A stretch of DNA of 64,000 nucleotides from Sternotherus odoratus (taxonomy: Eukaryota > Chordata > Testudines > Kinosternidae). Under the pieces are notes generated by a model, which saw nothing but the letters and a program-made list of their open reading frames with translations, did not search any database and had not been told where the DNA came from. Below, piece after piece: positions 22,801 through 37,800 of this stretch. Made by a program: the position numbers and the translations under genes. Each line of letters opens with the position of its first letter. Position 1 is the first letter of the stretch. The DNA lies in the NCBI GenBank assembly GCA_032164245.1, contig JAVMKO010000006.1:8013001-8077000 (forward strand), written 5' to 3'.

Positions 22801-25800
22801 TTATTTCAGGATCAGTTTGTGTGTAGACCAGGCTTAAGTCTCTGCACTGCCAACTCAGCCTAGAATCTCAAGAATTCGATCTGCGTTCCTTCAGCCTCAT
22901 GCATCACCAAAAGTAGTTTGCAATCAGAACTTAGTTCTATTCTACAGAGGTTCATGTACCACCCTCATTGCTGTGGTATCTGAGCAACTTTAGCTGAAAA
23001 TTCTTCCAACATCACACAAGCAGGAAATGAACCAACCAACCCACTCTCTCTAACTTTGCTGGCTCTTCAGAGCTAGCTTACTACAATGAATCCCCAGACA
23101 GAGTAGAGCTATTGAACAACATAGCTCTACTTTTATATAGGCCATTTTTAGAGTAGAATTACACTAGGATTAAAGCCAATTGTCATATACTAACAAACAT
23201 ATTGCAAGTTAGAGAATTGGACAATAAAACTGTATTGATTGCATCATAATCTGCAGGATTCTTTATCATCTTGAAATTCTTTTTACCCAGCATTCAGATG
23301 GTTTCGGAAATCCTCCTCCTCCTCCTCCTCCTCCTCCTCCTCTTCTTCAGATGCTGCCATCTCTGTCGCTTTCTCTACAGCCATCTCACTAAGCCGCTGG
23401 GCTAATATTAGTTTTCTAGAGCGAGATGCATACTTGATAGCTAAATTGACAGCATTTTGGGTCATGAAGTCAGCAAGCTCCACACAACGAAATTCACGTT
23501 CCAGTTTACAAGAAAGCTAACAAAGAAAAATAATCCTTTAGTTACACACTCCAGAGGCATGCTTCCTAGAATAGCCCAAAGAGAATAATTAATCGTAGTA
23601 ATGGCACTAACCACCGCCAACCTGATATCTCATAAGGGGCATAGCTTAGCCAGAAACCTGTATTTACACCTTACAGCTTCTAGTCATTTGAAAGGACAGT
23701 AACTTCTCTTAGGCAACACAGACCTATTGGCCAATAATACAGTGGATTCTAGTTAATTGGGCCACTGGTTAATTGGGGCAGCCACTTAATCAGGACACAT
23801 CGCTAAAAACGGAAACAAAGCATCCCTTTTTATTTACTCCAGTTAATTGGGGGAAGCCACTTAATCAGGCCAAATTGTTCCAGTCCCGATGTGTCCCAAT
23901 TAACCGGAATCCACTGTATATACAAAAATAAAGCCTGGAAATTCAAAATAGTTTTTTAAAAGGGCACATGCATGGGTATGCAAGCCCATCAATTAAGGCT
24001 TTCATTTATTTAAAAAATGCCTGAAATTTAGTAATCATGTCACTTAAAGCTAACAACACTGCCTTGAACAACAAAGGGTAGACCTAATTCTGCTCTCCTG
24101 ACTCTTGATTAGTGTTACTGATTTCAGTAGGACTACTTGCATAAGAGAAGTTAAAAAGATTTGCACAATGTGGGCAGGAACTATGAAAACATTTCACATA
24201 GCACTGCCAACACAATTCAATTCTGACCCTGCAACACATATAAAACCCTGGCGCTAGATTTATTATGCAGAGTGCGCAAACAATACTTAATGGTATAGCA
24301 AAAAAAGTAGTTCTCTCTGTACAACACCTTTTCCACAATGGAGAAGCAATAATGAGGCTAAAATCGTACAGCGTGTTACATGGATAACTGTACACATGGA
24401 AGAAAATGACAAAGTAGCTACAGTAGACTCTCGATTATCCGGGATGACAGGGAAAAACTTAATCCCGGTTAATAAAATCCCAGTTAATCAAGTCTACACT
24501 GGGTGTAGACCAGGCCACCCTGCACCCTGGAGGGGAGGGGGTAGTGCATCTGCCACCCTGCTGGGGCGGGGGGTGCACCAGCCGCCCTGACAGGTGTTAG
24601 GGGGTGAGCCGGCCAGGGGGTCCCACCACCTGCCCCAGTCAGCTCCCACTGCTAGCCTAGGTGTAGGGAACCCAGGCTAGCAGTGGGAGCTGAGTGGGGC
24701 AGGTGAGACCCTGGCTGGCAAGGGGGAAACCCCAAAGCGGGGGAAACCCCAAAGCAGCGGCAGGCTGAGCGCTTAACCTGCCACCACTTTGAGGTTTCCT
24801 CCCAGGCTCCTGCCAGCTGGGGTCCTGCCGCCTGCCCAAGTCAGCTCCCGCTGCCAGCCTGTGCTTCCTACACCCAGGCTAGCAGCGGGCTGAGACCCCC
24901 GCGGGCAAGGAGCCAGCAGGGGAAACTCCAAAGCGGCAAAAGGCTAAGCGCTCAGCCCACCGCCACTTAGGAGCTTCCCCTGCAGGCGCCTGCCAGCCAG
25001 GTTCCCGTTGCCTGCCCCAGTCAGCTCCCACTGCCAGCCTGGGTGCAGGGAACCCAGGCTGGCAGCAGGAGCGGAGACCCCAGCTAGCAGGAGCCTGCGG
25101 GGAAAGCCCAAAGTGGCAATGGGCTGAGCGCTCAGCCTGCCGCCGCTTTGGGGTTTCCCCCGCTGGCCCCTTGACAGCCGGGGTTCCACTGCCTGCCCCA
25201 CTCAGCTCCCACTGCCAGCCTGGGTTCCCTACACCTAAGCTGGCAGCGTGAGCTGAGTGGGGCAGGTGGCGGGACCCCAGGTGGCAGGAGCCTGGGAGGA
25301 AACCCCAAAGCGGCGGCAGGCTGAGCACTCAGACCGCCGCCGCTTTGAGGCTTCCCCTACAGACCCGTTTTAGACATCCCTGTTAATCTGCAGCACAGTT
25401 AACCCGAGCCTGGATAATTGGGAGTCTATTGTATCCATAATTACACTGCATCAAATACCACCCACTGAAAATTAATGCTCAACAATAAGATTTAATTTCT
25501 TTTGCATTCAAATTTTACTTACAGCAAACAATTTCATTAAAAGCTCCTGCTGTTCTTTTACTGCTTCATTTTTAGCATTTTCATCACATTCATATCCATT
25601 TTTTGATAAATAATCCAAGTGGTTGTGAAACATTACTGAACGCCAAAATTGTTCCTGAATAAGAGAGAGAGGGAAAAAAGGATACTCAAGGCCAGAAAAA
25701 AAGGTGTTAGTACTTTCCACCAACTTGTATCAAATTATTCTCTAATGTTCTTTTTCACATTCTATTGGGGCAAGTGATAGATATTTGTCCTTAAGCCTTT

Positions 25801-28800
25801 ACCTGCAAAGAAAAACATACCACACTAAGAACTTGGACACATTGGCAAGAGTCTAGAGAGGAGCAACAAAAATTATCAAAAGTCTAAAACACATGACCTG
25901 TGAGGGAAATTGAAAAAATTGGGTTTGTTTAGTCTGGAAAAGAGAAGACAGAGAGGACATGAAACGGTTTTCAAGTACATAAAAGGTCATTGCAAAGAGG
26001 AGGGAGAAAAATTGTTTTTCTTAACCTCTGAGGATAGGACAGGAAGTAATTGTCTTAATTTTCAGCAAGGGAGGTTTAGGTTGGACATCAGGAAAAACTT
26101 CCTGTCAGGGTGATTAAGCACTGGAACAAATTGCCTAGGGAGGGATCTTTCCATTATTTGAGAGCAGGTTAGATAAACACCTGTCAGGAATGGTTGTAAA
26201 ACACATCATGTTCACACACAAGTGCTCCAAACAGTGTTGTCAATGTTGGTTGTATGTATTTCTGGACGTTTCATCACATGACATATTAAATCTTTAATTA
26301 ATGATTCTTTAATTCCTGGAGACTCTAGGACAATCCGGGAGGGTTGGCAACCCTAGCTCCAAACAGCTTACATGTACAAGAAATGCCATTTGTATTATAC
26401 TTGTTCACAGCTAGATTGAATCTGGTCTAATCTGAACTATCTGAGCCTTCACCAGTTTAGTGCTAGAGAGGACAGTGCTAAACCATTCAGAACAAACCAG
26501 TTCAAACAGCCCTACTACTACTGTTCTACAGTGCATTTGCAGCCTTTCAAAATCCCCAGAATCCACTGCTTCTGAGTGGGAGCTGTAACAGAAACTGTAG
26601 GATAGAATACCAGAAGGCATTGTAAGTGAAACGGTATAAAACACCACTAGCATGGACAATGGCCAAAACTGCAGTGGTTTGCAACACAAATAAACAGGGC
26701 TAGCGTGCACAAACAGAACCGCTTGTGTTCATACTAGTCCATGCTCATTGGATCAATTGGGAACCACTCAGGCCTGTAGTGTGTAGACACTGCCTAAAAT
26801 ACAAGCTCCCTCCAGCCAAATTAACACTTCAGGAAGTCCTTCTTCCACTGCTTGGCATGGACAATGAGACATACATTCAGTCAGTACTGTTGAAAAATGG
26901 AGGAAAACCATTGAACACTTCACAAAAGAACAGTATTTTTTGCTGAAGCTTCTTCAGTATAAATAGATCAGCGTGCACAGATTTCAAAGCATATGAAATT
27001 GTTTCCAAGACAGATTAAAACTCAGTGCCAATTTACATCATGTGCACCCCAACTGAAATGAGGTTTAAATCAAAGCAGAATTTGGAGGAAAGTACAGATC
27101 TTTTGCAGAGATACCAAAGAATATTCTGCATTTGGATTTTTTTCAACTAGTCTCTATTTTAAGTGACAAATTAAACCTGAAGACCAAAACTTTCAGAATG
27201 ACTAATAATTTTGGGTGCTTAATTAAATACTTTAAAGGAGCCTGATTTTCAAAAGTTGGGTGCTCAGCACTGCCTGAAAATCAGAAACCTATACTGGGTT
27301 TCAAATTGGGCCTCTTTGTAGTATGGTTTCCAAATTGTTTATTGGGGTTAGATATTTTGCAATAAATTTAGTGAAAGATGCCAGATTGACAGCCCTGATG
27401 ACTGAAGACCCCTATTTATGTACCGATAGACTTCAGATGTGAAAGCTTCTCCCAATTTGTTGGTAAAGTCTACATACCTCCATCTGTCCTTTTTCTGTTG
27501 TAATTTGACAATAAGGAAGTTTAAAGGATAAAATTGCTACAGCAGGACGTGGAAGTGTAGGGGGGAACCGAGCTCCTTTACAAGGAATGCACCTGTCCAA
27601 GAAAAACAAAATACATACAAACCACTCAAAATCGACAGAAAATCCTAACTGCAAGTCAGGTCTCCCGAGAATACAGAAGGAACAAGTTATTTCAGCAGGG
27701 TTTATTATTGACAAAAATTGTATATCCTAACCGTTAAATCAATATCGTAGTGACAGGATTAAATATATTTTTACATCTGTATAACTGGGTGAAACAAATT
27801 AAAGCTCATGAAAAGACCAGAACATAACCTCCACCATGTCAGCTACACCAGAGTTCCCTATTCAATTATCCCATTCCCTTTAGATACTTTAAATATGGCA
27901 AATAATAAAAACATTAAAGCTTTTTTCTAACACACAATTTAGTATATTCTAGAACTGTACATCCCAATTTATCCAAATCATGGGTCATAGAAAAACTGAA
28001 GATCATTGCAAAATGTGAGCTGGCTTTCTTATAGTTTGTTCTATTTTTTGGCTAAGGAACGGAGTGTGTGATGGAAAGGGATAAATATACACACACAATC
28101 AAGAAAGGGGGACACACACACACACACACTAGAAAGACAGTCTTGTAACACATTCTGCTTTTTGACATACTGGATCACACATACAGTCCTGAATAAAGGG
28201 ATTCTAGTGTTACTGTAGCACTATAATGACATTTAAGATGGTTCACTCTTGCAGGGCTCAGCTAGGTGAAATGTCAGTTCAGAAAAGGTGATCTGTAGAA
28301 CTGAATCATTAACAAAATGTATCCTTAAGTGATGTTGTTTCAAACACTGCATAAAAAAGAGGAAGCATTACTCGTCTGGTTACGTGTGGCAATTACTGCA
28401 TAAGGTTTGATAAATGAAACACCAAACAATGATCCTTCCCTGCCTTATCTTTAGCAGTTGTGGTGGCTTTGAATAAAATATTCTAATTCATAGAGGAGCA
28501 CCCTTTTTCTTAGAGGAGCAGGAGGAAAAAACTCATCGTGACTCTGACTCAGTCATCCCACCCATCTGATACACTTTTTAATGAGTTTCCTGGAACCCAG
28601 GGTTATTTAAAGATTTGGAAGAGGAAGTGGACAGTGAACTGAAGTCTGCCAGTGACACAAAATACTTTCACTTAATAAAACATTACTGAGGCATGTAAAA
28701 GGCTTCATTTTGAATTACAAGAGAACCCCAGAGTTATGGACATCTTGGGAATGCCCCATAGGAGCACCAAGGCTCAGGGCTTTAGACCTGGAGGGAGTGC

Positions 28801-31800
28801 TCCCTTTGCCACCTAAAGCCCCAATCAGGCTGAAGCTGGGAATGGAGCTGCAGGGCTGAAACACTGAGCCCCAGCACTTCCCTCAAGATCTAAAGCCCTG
28901 AGCCCAGGTGCTCCTGACGGTTGGAAGCCCCGACGCCCCTTCCTAGAGCCCTGATCCTCCCCCATCCTGCGGCTGTAGCCCTAAGCCGCTGTGGCTGAAG
29001 TCCTGAGTTGGTTGCTCTTAGGGAGGGTTTTTTTGGTCTCCAATGCTGCCTGATTGATTGCTTCCAGTTCCACATGGTGTCTGGTTAACTGGTAAATCTA
29101 GAACTCTGGTGTTCGTACCTTTGAGGTTCTACTGCGCATTTTTTCTAAATTTATCTGCCAGTAGTCTATAGGGTAGTGCACCATTGAAAAAACAAGCTGA
29201 TGATTCTGAACTGGCGGGAACCTCTCTGGAAAAGATGTAGGAGAAGTCACAGATATCTGAATAGAGAGGCCAATCTAGTGTGGATTAGCAATTAAACAGA
29301 CAGGCTGCTTGGGTGCATTAAATAAAAAAGGGATAGAAAACGATCAATCACTTAAAACTATGTTATTGTCATACAGTGTTCTATAAAATGACAGTTCACT
29401 CAGCTCCTCACAGTCATAGGCTAAGTATTATCACACAAATAACCAGCTACGACTGGATCTCCACGGGGTCCACCCACGTGGATGCCACTGCAGGATCTGG
29501 CAATTATTGAGGGGATATGTGGAGGAAAGGTGTACAAACTGATCAAGGGACCAAATGGAATTGGGAGCTTCTGATGCTGTTTTAGGAACCCCATGGTCTA
29601 AAGAAAGCTTACAAATTCATTTGCTTTAGAAAACTGTAATTTTAGTAAGGTTTGTAATTCACGATAAAATGTAAGGTGCCTGTTAGCCACTTATTAGAAA
29701 TTTCTTAAATTGTTACTGACAATTTTATTCAAGGTCAATTTAGTAATTAAATGTCCATTTAAAAAATTACATTTACAATTGGATCACTTTCTGAGCATAT
29801 TTATTAGCTATTTACCCTTTAAAAATCATGTTAGTTAAAGTTTCTTTACAGTTTCTATTATTATAAAGGGGAAATGTAACATGTCTACCATGACTAAGAC
29901 AAACGCATAAGTAACTCTCTTTGCAATATCCCACCTCAGTTGCTGTGGGTTTTCATGGATGCCAATTACCCAATAATGATCAGAGTTTCCTTTGCAGTAT
30001 TCTCTTGTGTCACATACTGGAACCCAGGTGTTGCCAAGTCCTCTGTTCAACATCTTCACAATTCCCTCAGAATCCACATAACATGGGGTACCTATTTGTA
30101 AAAAAACACAAGCACTGTTCTGACAGCCAACTAATCGAAGGCCGCAACATGATTAAGGATTTATGGAAAGATGCTGCTAGGCAGCAGTACATGGTTAGGA
30201 TGCCCAAATATTAAGTAATGTCCTCTAGCCCAAAAGTACAAACTGTCTGAGAGAAGCTACTGTTTGCTTAGAAAGCTGCACCACCTGCTGACCAGATTAT
30301 TCAAACTGACATTTAAACATGGAGATGCGCAAGAAATTGAAATTCCTGAAAAATTAGCAGAATTTGACAGAAAATAAGCTACTTTAGGAAAACCCCTAAA
30401 TTTGGGAATAAGCACTTTTTCCTACTATATGTCTCAGAAGTTAGAACTTCAACAGAAAGAAGGTTTCTCTCTTCCCGAGGCACAGCAGTACTGTATTTGC
30501 AGTTTATCCTGAAACTCCCAAGCAGATAGTTCCCAAATTCAACTACTTAGCAGCTGTAAACATCATCTATATTTGATTTAGATGGTGCAGTCGCTCTGTT
30601 CTCTCACTAGCCAGCCAAAATTGGGGCCTGGATGAAAGTTAGATGGTGGAGACTCAATCCATAGAAAGAGGTAATACTGGTTGGCACAGAAAATATGCAG
30701 AAGACATGTTAGGGCTGATACCTGTCCTTGGACTAGACTCTAGTCACTAGAGGGTGTTTATCTAAAGTTAGTCAGTAAGGTGTGCAAATCAGGGATCCTG
30801 CTAGAACCCCAGTATTTTTTAGCACTCAAGTTGCATTAATAGCCAAGAAGGGTTCTTCTCATCTGTGCAGACTGGAACCTCTCTTTTTGGGTGCAGAGCT
30901 GCCCAGTTATCCGGTCTTTGTCACCTCAAGCTGCAATTATTATTGCACACAAAGCTGTCGTTGAAGACCACTCACATTTCAGCTGGTGCAGAATGCAGTA
31001 TCTGAATACTTAGTGGTGCTTCTCACGGGGAGAATGACACCTATAATCCACAGTGTGCTCTTGTTTCTAATTTGTGTCCAGGTGCAAGTCAAGGTGTTGG
31101 CTGCAACCTATAAAATAACTTTATAATTTTGTTCCTGACTATTGCAGAGATCACCCCTCCTCATGCTATACTGCAGCAGTTGAGGTCAGCTGAAGAACGG
31201 ACTTAAAAGCCCCCACATTTAAAAGGGGAGTGGTTGGGGGCATAGCGTTCCCAGCTATGGGTCCTCAGTTCTAGAACTCACTCAACATATTGATCTGACA
31301 GATGAGACTTTTTCACTTTCATAGAACGCTACAGGACTTATCTACTTTTCTCACAGGCTTTTCCCTATGGAGATATTTGGAACAGATCTCAAGGTTTTTC
31401 TATTTCAGTAGAATGTCAGAGATGTAGCTTTTTGAGGGGGAGGCAGGAGGGAAGCTGATTGGTTCAAGGTTTTTTGGTAACATTTTAATGTATTTTTTTA
31501 ATATTGTAAATGCACTAACATTTCCAATTACCACATTTATATAAGAGGAAGATGGATGGATTGGTGGTCAAGAGACTTTAAAAACAAATTGGAGTTGCAG
31601 CAACATCTTATTTTAAAAAAATTAGGTCAACCGCTTCTGTAAAATTCTCCCTCTAAAAGAGAGGCAAGATTGCTCAATGGCACTCATCACCTAGCTGCAT
31701 CATCTTACCTTGCGCTGAAAAGCCTACCCACATCAGGTAGGATTTCCTTGTAAGAGGAAGTGGGTCTCCATGTAAAACCTGTCTCTTCTTTTTTCCTAAC

Positions 31801-34800
31801 TCTATCAGCTGTACTCCAAGGCACTGGTCCCCATCAAAGCCTGTACCTAGTAAGAAAAGAAGGTTGACCCAATGATTGTGTTGTATAACAATATAATTTT
31901 ATACTTGATTAGACAGAATCTGATGGTAAAATGCATCTTCCTCTTTCTGAGCTCATTTTAGATACAAGTTTTTAATAGACATATTCAGGTAAGTGTTTAA
32001 TTTCGGGTCTATGCCTGAATTCCTAGGTCAAATAACAGAGTCCAATTCTGATTTTAGATATGTGTTTAGCTTATAAGATCAGCTACAGCTCTTATGAGCA
32101 CATGCATGATATTTGTTTTTACTAACTACAGGGGCAACTTGCTCCTGTGTATCTGAAATCCAAGTTGGATCATGGCTATTTTAGTTACAATCCTCTCCCC
32201 ACAAACTTAGCCAATTATCAAAGCATTTCATGTGCTCTTGCCTAGCAATTAAATGTCTATAGCATAGACTTTAAAATATCATATAATCATCATTAAGCCA
32301 TGTATGTAATTTTTCAACTCTTTAAATGGTAAGAAATTGCATTCGTTTCCCTGTATTTCGGCTCCTCATTCCCCCTTTTGCTTTATGCTACCATATTTTT
32401 CGCCATATAGGACGCTCCGGCCTATAAGACGCCCCCGAGTTTTTAAATAAAAAAGCCGGACACAAAAAAAAAAAAAAAAAAAAAACCCACCACCACACAC
32501 AAAAAGCACCTCGCTCTCCCGTCAGCCCGCCATGCGGGCGGGCTGCTGGGAGCGCGCCGCTCTCCCGTCCCCGCCGCGCGGGCGGGCTGCTGGGAGCGCG
32601 CCGCTCTCCGTCCCCGCCACGTGGGCGGGCACTCCCAGGGGCCCCGGGGCCCGAGCTGCTCCCGTTCCCCGCCGGCCCCGAATACATGCGGGTGGGCTCG
32701 GGGGGGAAGCGCCGCCCCGCCCCGCCCGCCGGGCCACCTGCAGCCGCCCCAGCTCCCCGGTGAGGTCATATATTCGGCATATAAGACACCCCCCCCTAAT
32801 TTTGCGAATATTTTTGGGGGTTAAAAGGGCGTCTTATATGCCGAAAAATACGGTATATATTACACACAGTTATACTAGGCTCAGTTTCCTTTATGATTCT
32901 TATACAAGCTTACTTTTGAGTGAGAATCATACACCTGACTGATAGAAAGAGCAATGATTAAAGGTTATTTATTTAGAACAGGTTAAACTTGTCTATCATG
33001 AAAAATACAAAACACTCAAAGGTCATTTACATGGGCTGAGAACAGCGTGGCATTTGTATAGTATTCATACAAATAAGAGGAAAACTTTGAATAACAGATG
33101 GGCCTGGACCCAAACCTCACTTTCATTAACCTTCAGAATTCAAGCTATTTTAAGTGAGAGATGTATATAAATATGCAATGAGGCCAACATTTGCAAACTT
33201 GGTGACTAAAATTTCAAGCAAACATTTTTTTGCTAATTTTCACAAGTGTTGAGCACCTACAACTCCTACTGAAGTCAACAGCAGCTCTGCATCCTTAGTA
33301 CCTCTCAAGATTAGGTTACTTATTTTTAGGTGCCTAATTTAAGGCACTCAAGTTTGAATATGTAGGCTTTATTGTTTAATGACATTTGTGGGTCTGCTGC
33401 AATAAAAGGAGTAACTGGTGGAGGGGCAGTGAGGAAAAGAAAAGGAGAATTGGTGACCATGCACAATAAACCAATACTTTGAAACCACTAAGAAGAGATG
33501 GTAGGTATTTAAAACAAACCAAAAAAAGAGCATGAGAGGAAGAAGAGTACCTCTGTGATAAATAACCACAAGCTGTTCTCCATGTCCCGCCATTGACACC
33601 ACCGGACCAGGGAGACTGAAGATCTCTTTCTGAACTCCACCAATTGTGAACACACGAGTTAGCATGGCACTAGTGGCACAAGCAGCCCAGCCCTGACCCA
33701 GACAAATAGCTTCAATATCTTCATCCTTTGGCATATCTACTGTCCATTCCTTGTTGGAATCCCAAGAGCTAAAATGAACGCAATGAAGCTTGCTAAAGAA
33801 TGAGAGGAATAAAAGGAAAACATTTAAACATTTAAATCTGAAATAGACAGTGTGACTTAAAATACACCGTTCACTTACCTGTGCTCTGTAAAGTTTTATT
33901 ATTTTCTGAGACTGGGGATTATCTACAATCTGCAACTATCAGACAAGTGAAATGGCATACTTGCAGATTACCATTTGTAATCCTATTGCTCAGTGACTGA
34001 TCATCCAATTCGACTTGGAGCTTCAGAAATCCAGATTCTTCAAAAGCATGATGAGGAATCTGATTGGGGTCTCTGGGTGAGATCTTCAGATGTGCTGAGC
34101 AACTCCAATGAAAATTAATGGGAGTTGAGGGTGCTAAGCACGCCTGAAAATCAGGCCCTACAAATCTTGTCACATTTTCCTGACAAATTCTGGGTTTTTC
34201 TTATTAAAACTTTTAATTTTTAAACTGTACACTTTGAGACACACACAAATTGCTTAAAAATTTTCAATTTGATGAGTTTATTTGCATGAACAGTTCTATT
34301 CAGTGCTGCAAGGATATAAAAAAAATAAAAAAGACAGACAACTCCCACAGATATCTATCAGAGGTAAGTAAGATTTACCCAGTGATAGAGCTACATGGTT
34401 GGGCTTGATCCCTGCGTCCATTGGTCATTACTGCTCATTATAATTTCTGTTTGTTATTTAAAAGTGGAATTCCAAGTGCAACATCTTTCATATGGCAAAT
34501 TTAAAAATACAGCTGCTTTAAGAGTCCTGTTACATTCAAACACCAGAAGGCAAAAAAGGCAGACTCCCAAGTGTTTGACACAGTATCCCAAGTGTTTGAC
34601 ACACTTTTGAGAAAGCTTTGAAAAATGTACAGGTTTTTCAGAGCTCCTATAACTAGTAGATGCTTATCACATCTTATAAAATAAGAGTTACATTTTGACT
34701 AGTTGTCCATGGATGAACTGGGTGAGGAAATGGGGGGAAGAACCTGCTCTCCCCAGAACACTCACTTAAGAATCAGGCAGCATGTAATAGCTATTACTCG

Positions 34801-37800
34801 TCAAGCGTAAGGGAGAACATTCTAGCATGTGCAGCTGCTGTTGGAAAGCATGCACTGCACGTTTCATCAGGTGGGTTCTAAGAAGCACTATACAGTGCAC
34901 AACTTAAGTCATTCTGTCAGTGTGTGCCCTGCAGCTAAAATGCATCTATGCAACAATGCTCAGACACAATAGTTTTCTATCATCACTCGTACTACTGCAG
35001 AGAGAACTAACTATCTGGCCAACAGTGCCTTTTCAGACACTATTGACTTGAGGGGACTGAAATTCTGTCATTAATATGCACAGTTTGAGACATCAATGCC
35101 TTCAAATCTTCCAATATACACTTGGAAAAACAGAAGAACTTCAAATAATAAGAAATGAAGAAAAGCTAACTGCACTACATAAAGTTTTAGGATACTCCTT
35201 AAATCTACATAGTAGAAGAATGTGAAAATCTACCACCAATTTTTTTTTTTAAATCAAGATCAAGAACCAAAAAGTGAGAACTACAAAGAGCTCTTTGAAC
35301 ATGCAGACTTTAATTCCACAATACAGGTTCCATGCAGATGCAGTATAGTTTACCTTGCAAGTTCCTCTGTGCTCTCACATGCCAACAGGACAGCTTCACT
35401 GGAGAGATCAGCCATTGTGTGATTCAGAGAATTTGGCAAGTGTGTTGCATGATGTATAGAGGTATCATGAAATTCCACATCTATAGCATTGTCTTGCTCA
35501 TCATTATAACAACGAATAATACCGATAGAATTCCACACCTATAAGACAAAAGGTGAAGAATATTAGCAATTCCGAAGAAGCCAGTTATTCACACCTATAA
35601 ACAATTTAAAAGTGGCTGCGACTGTCAGCTGCTGGGGACAGAGCTGTCCCCATTGTTCCCCCTCCATGGCTGGGGCTGTCAGCAGCCGGTCTGGAGTTGG
35701 CACTATATTTCCCTCTCTTCCCCCGCAGCAGCAGGAACGGTCAATCCCCACCTCTCCCCGCGCAGTGGGACTCAGGTCCCCACCTTCTCCTCAGTGGGAC
35801 TCAGGCTGTCAGTCCCCCCAACAGTCAGCCCCTTGCCCTGCCCCAGTTATTTTTAGTAAAAGTCATAGAAAGGTCATAGGCTTCCATGAATTTTTGTTTA
35901 TTGCCCACAACCTGTCCATGACTTTTACTAAAAATATCAGTGATAAAATCTTAATCTTAGTCATAGTTGAAGATAAACTATTTAAAAGAGTATTTTATCT
36001 AGACTGCAGTAGCACAGGTACAAAATGTCATACTCTAATTTTTCCTTAAAACCGAATATGTCTACATCAAAATAAATAAAAATAGGAACTTCTAACTCAT
36101 GTGTGATTTGGGCAAATTACTTATCCTCTCTACAGCCAACTTTCTCCATGTGTAAAATGGGGAGATTAAAATGGGGAGATCCATGTGTAAAATGGGGAGA
36201 ATATAATTCTTACCCATCTTTTTAGAAGTACTTTGAGATTTACAGGTAAAAGGTGCTAAGCGCAAAGTATACCATTAAGAGTTCTGGGTATTAACAGAAG
36301 GCTACTTTTACTATTTAGCTTCAGAATTATGTCAAATGTTACAGTTTTCCAAGATAACAGTAAAAAATTTGATTAGCCTTAGACAAGTCAAACAAGTTGT
36401 AGTGTCAGTAATTACTAAAGAAGTTATCATACCAATCAGCGCAGCCATAGATAAAATTAGACTTACCATGAAGCGGTGTGTGAGGTGTGAAGGGGTGGAA
36501 CCAGACTGGAATGGCTTTTGCTGGGGGGTTGGCATTGGTCCGTCATAGAAAGGTCTTTGGGTGCTTGATACTGGCAGAACTGGAATGCTACCATCTTGGT
36601 CACTGTCGTCATCTTTTTCAAGATTGGAATTAACTTTCCTCAGTGCAGTATCTAGAAAGTAAAACTTTAATATCAGAGAATTACCATGGCTGATGAAATA
36701 GAAAACATTTAAAGAAAACACTAAAAACTGTGCAGTGTGATAAAACAGAGGCCACATTTGAACAGAAGATATAGGTAAGACTCAATAAAATGCTATCAGA
36801 GCCCAAAAAAACACTAACAGCTGTAGAATCCAGTTCATTCTGTACCTAGTGAGTTCTCATCATCCTCTATTATTGCCCCTCGTTGTCTAGGATGGCCTGA
36901 TGCTAGCATGAGGTCATCATCATCATCATCTTCCTCATTAGACAGGACCTTTGGAGATGACCGTGGTTCAATCAGGTCTGTGTTAGAAAAGTCAGCATCT
37001 TCATCGAAAAGATCATTGTAGTCCTTTGTCACTGCACTGGAGACCTACAGTGAAATAACAGTCCTCAAAGAACGTTTTTCTGAACCTCACATTCCACAAA
37101 CTGGATTAGCTAATAACCAAATAATACAGGGGCTGAGTCTGCTAGAGCTTTGAGTTTGTATGTACTCAGTCAAAATAAACAAGATTGCTTAACTAATATA
37201 GATAAGGGTTAAGTAATATTTTTATTACCTTGCCACTTGATTTCTTTCCACCTCTATTACAAACATTCTCAAGCAATCCCAGATTTCCTTCAGTGTCTGT
37301 ATATGCTATTTGCCCACCTTTGGGGTGCCATGCCAGCCCACAAATTGTGTAACTTTTCTCATGTTTCATCCTAAAAACAAAAAATATTTTTAAGCTTCTT
37401 AAGGTAGGAACCTTTGTAAGTGTATTCTGCAAAGTTCTAGTGCTCCTTGGTGCTATAAAACAACATATAGATAAATGTAGCAACAACAAAATTAAGAGGT
37501 GCAGAGAGGGCTACTATGATGATCAGAGAAATGGAGAAACTGCCTTATGACAGGAAACTTAAAGAGACTGGCTTGTTTAGCTTAAAAAACAAAGGCTGAG
37601 GGAAGATATGATTTCTCTCTATACATACATTAGAGGGATAAATAACAGGGAGGGAAAAGAGTTATTTAAGTAAAGGGCCAATGTTGGCACAAGAACATAT
37701 GGATATAAACCATCAACAAGTTTCGGCTTGATATCAGACAAAGATTTCTAATCATCAGAGGAGTGACATTCTGGAACAGCCTTTCCAGGGACATAGTGTG

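Noticed and set aside
24879..25328. 149-codon open frame on the minus strand
   Set aside because: It is composed of the inverted GC-rich units of a Tigger-like element and has repetitive translation without known domain.
32388..32942. GC-rich frames on both strands at 32.4-32.9 kb
   Set aside because: They lie in a TA-flanked inverted-repeat element with a poly(A) run; no conserved protein pattern.
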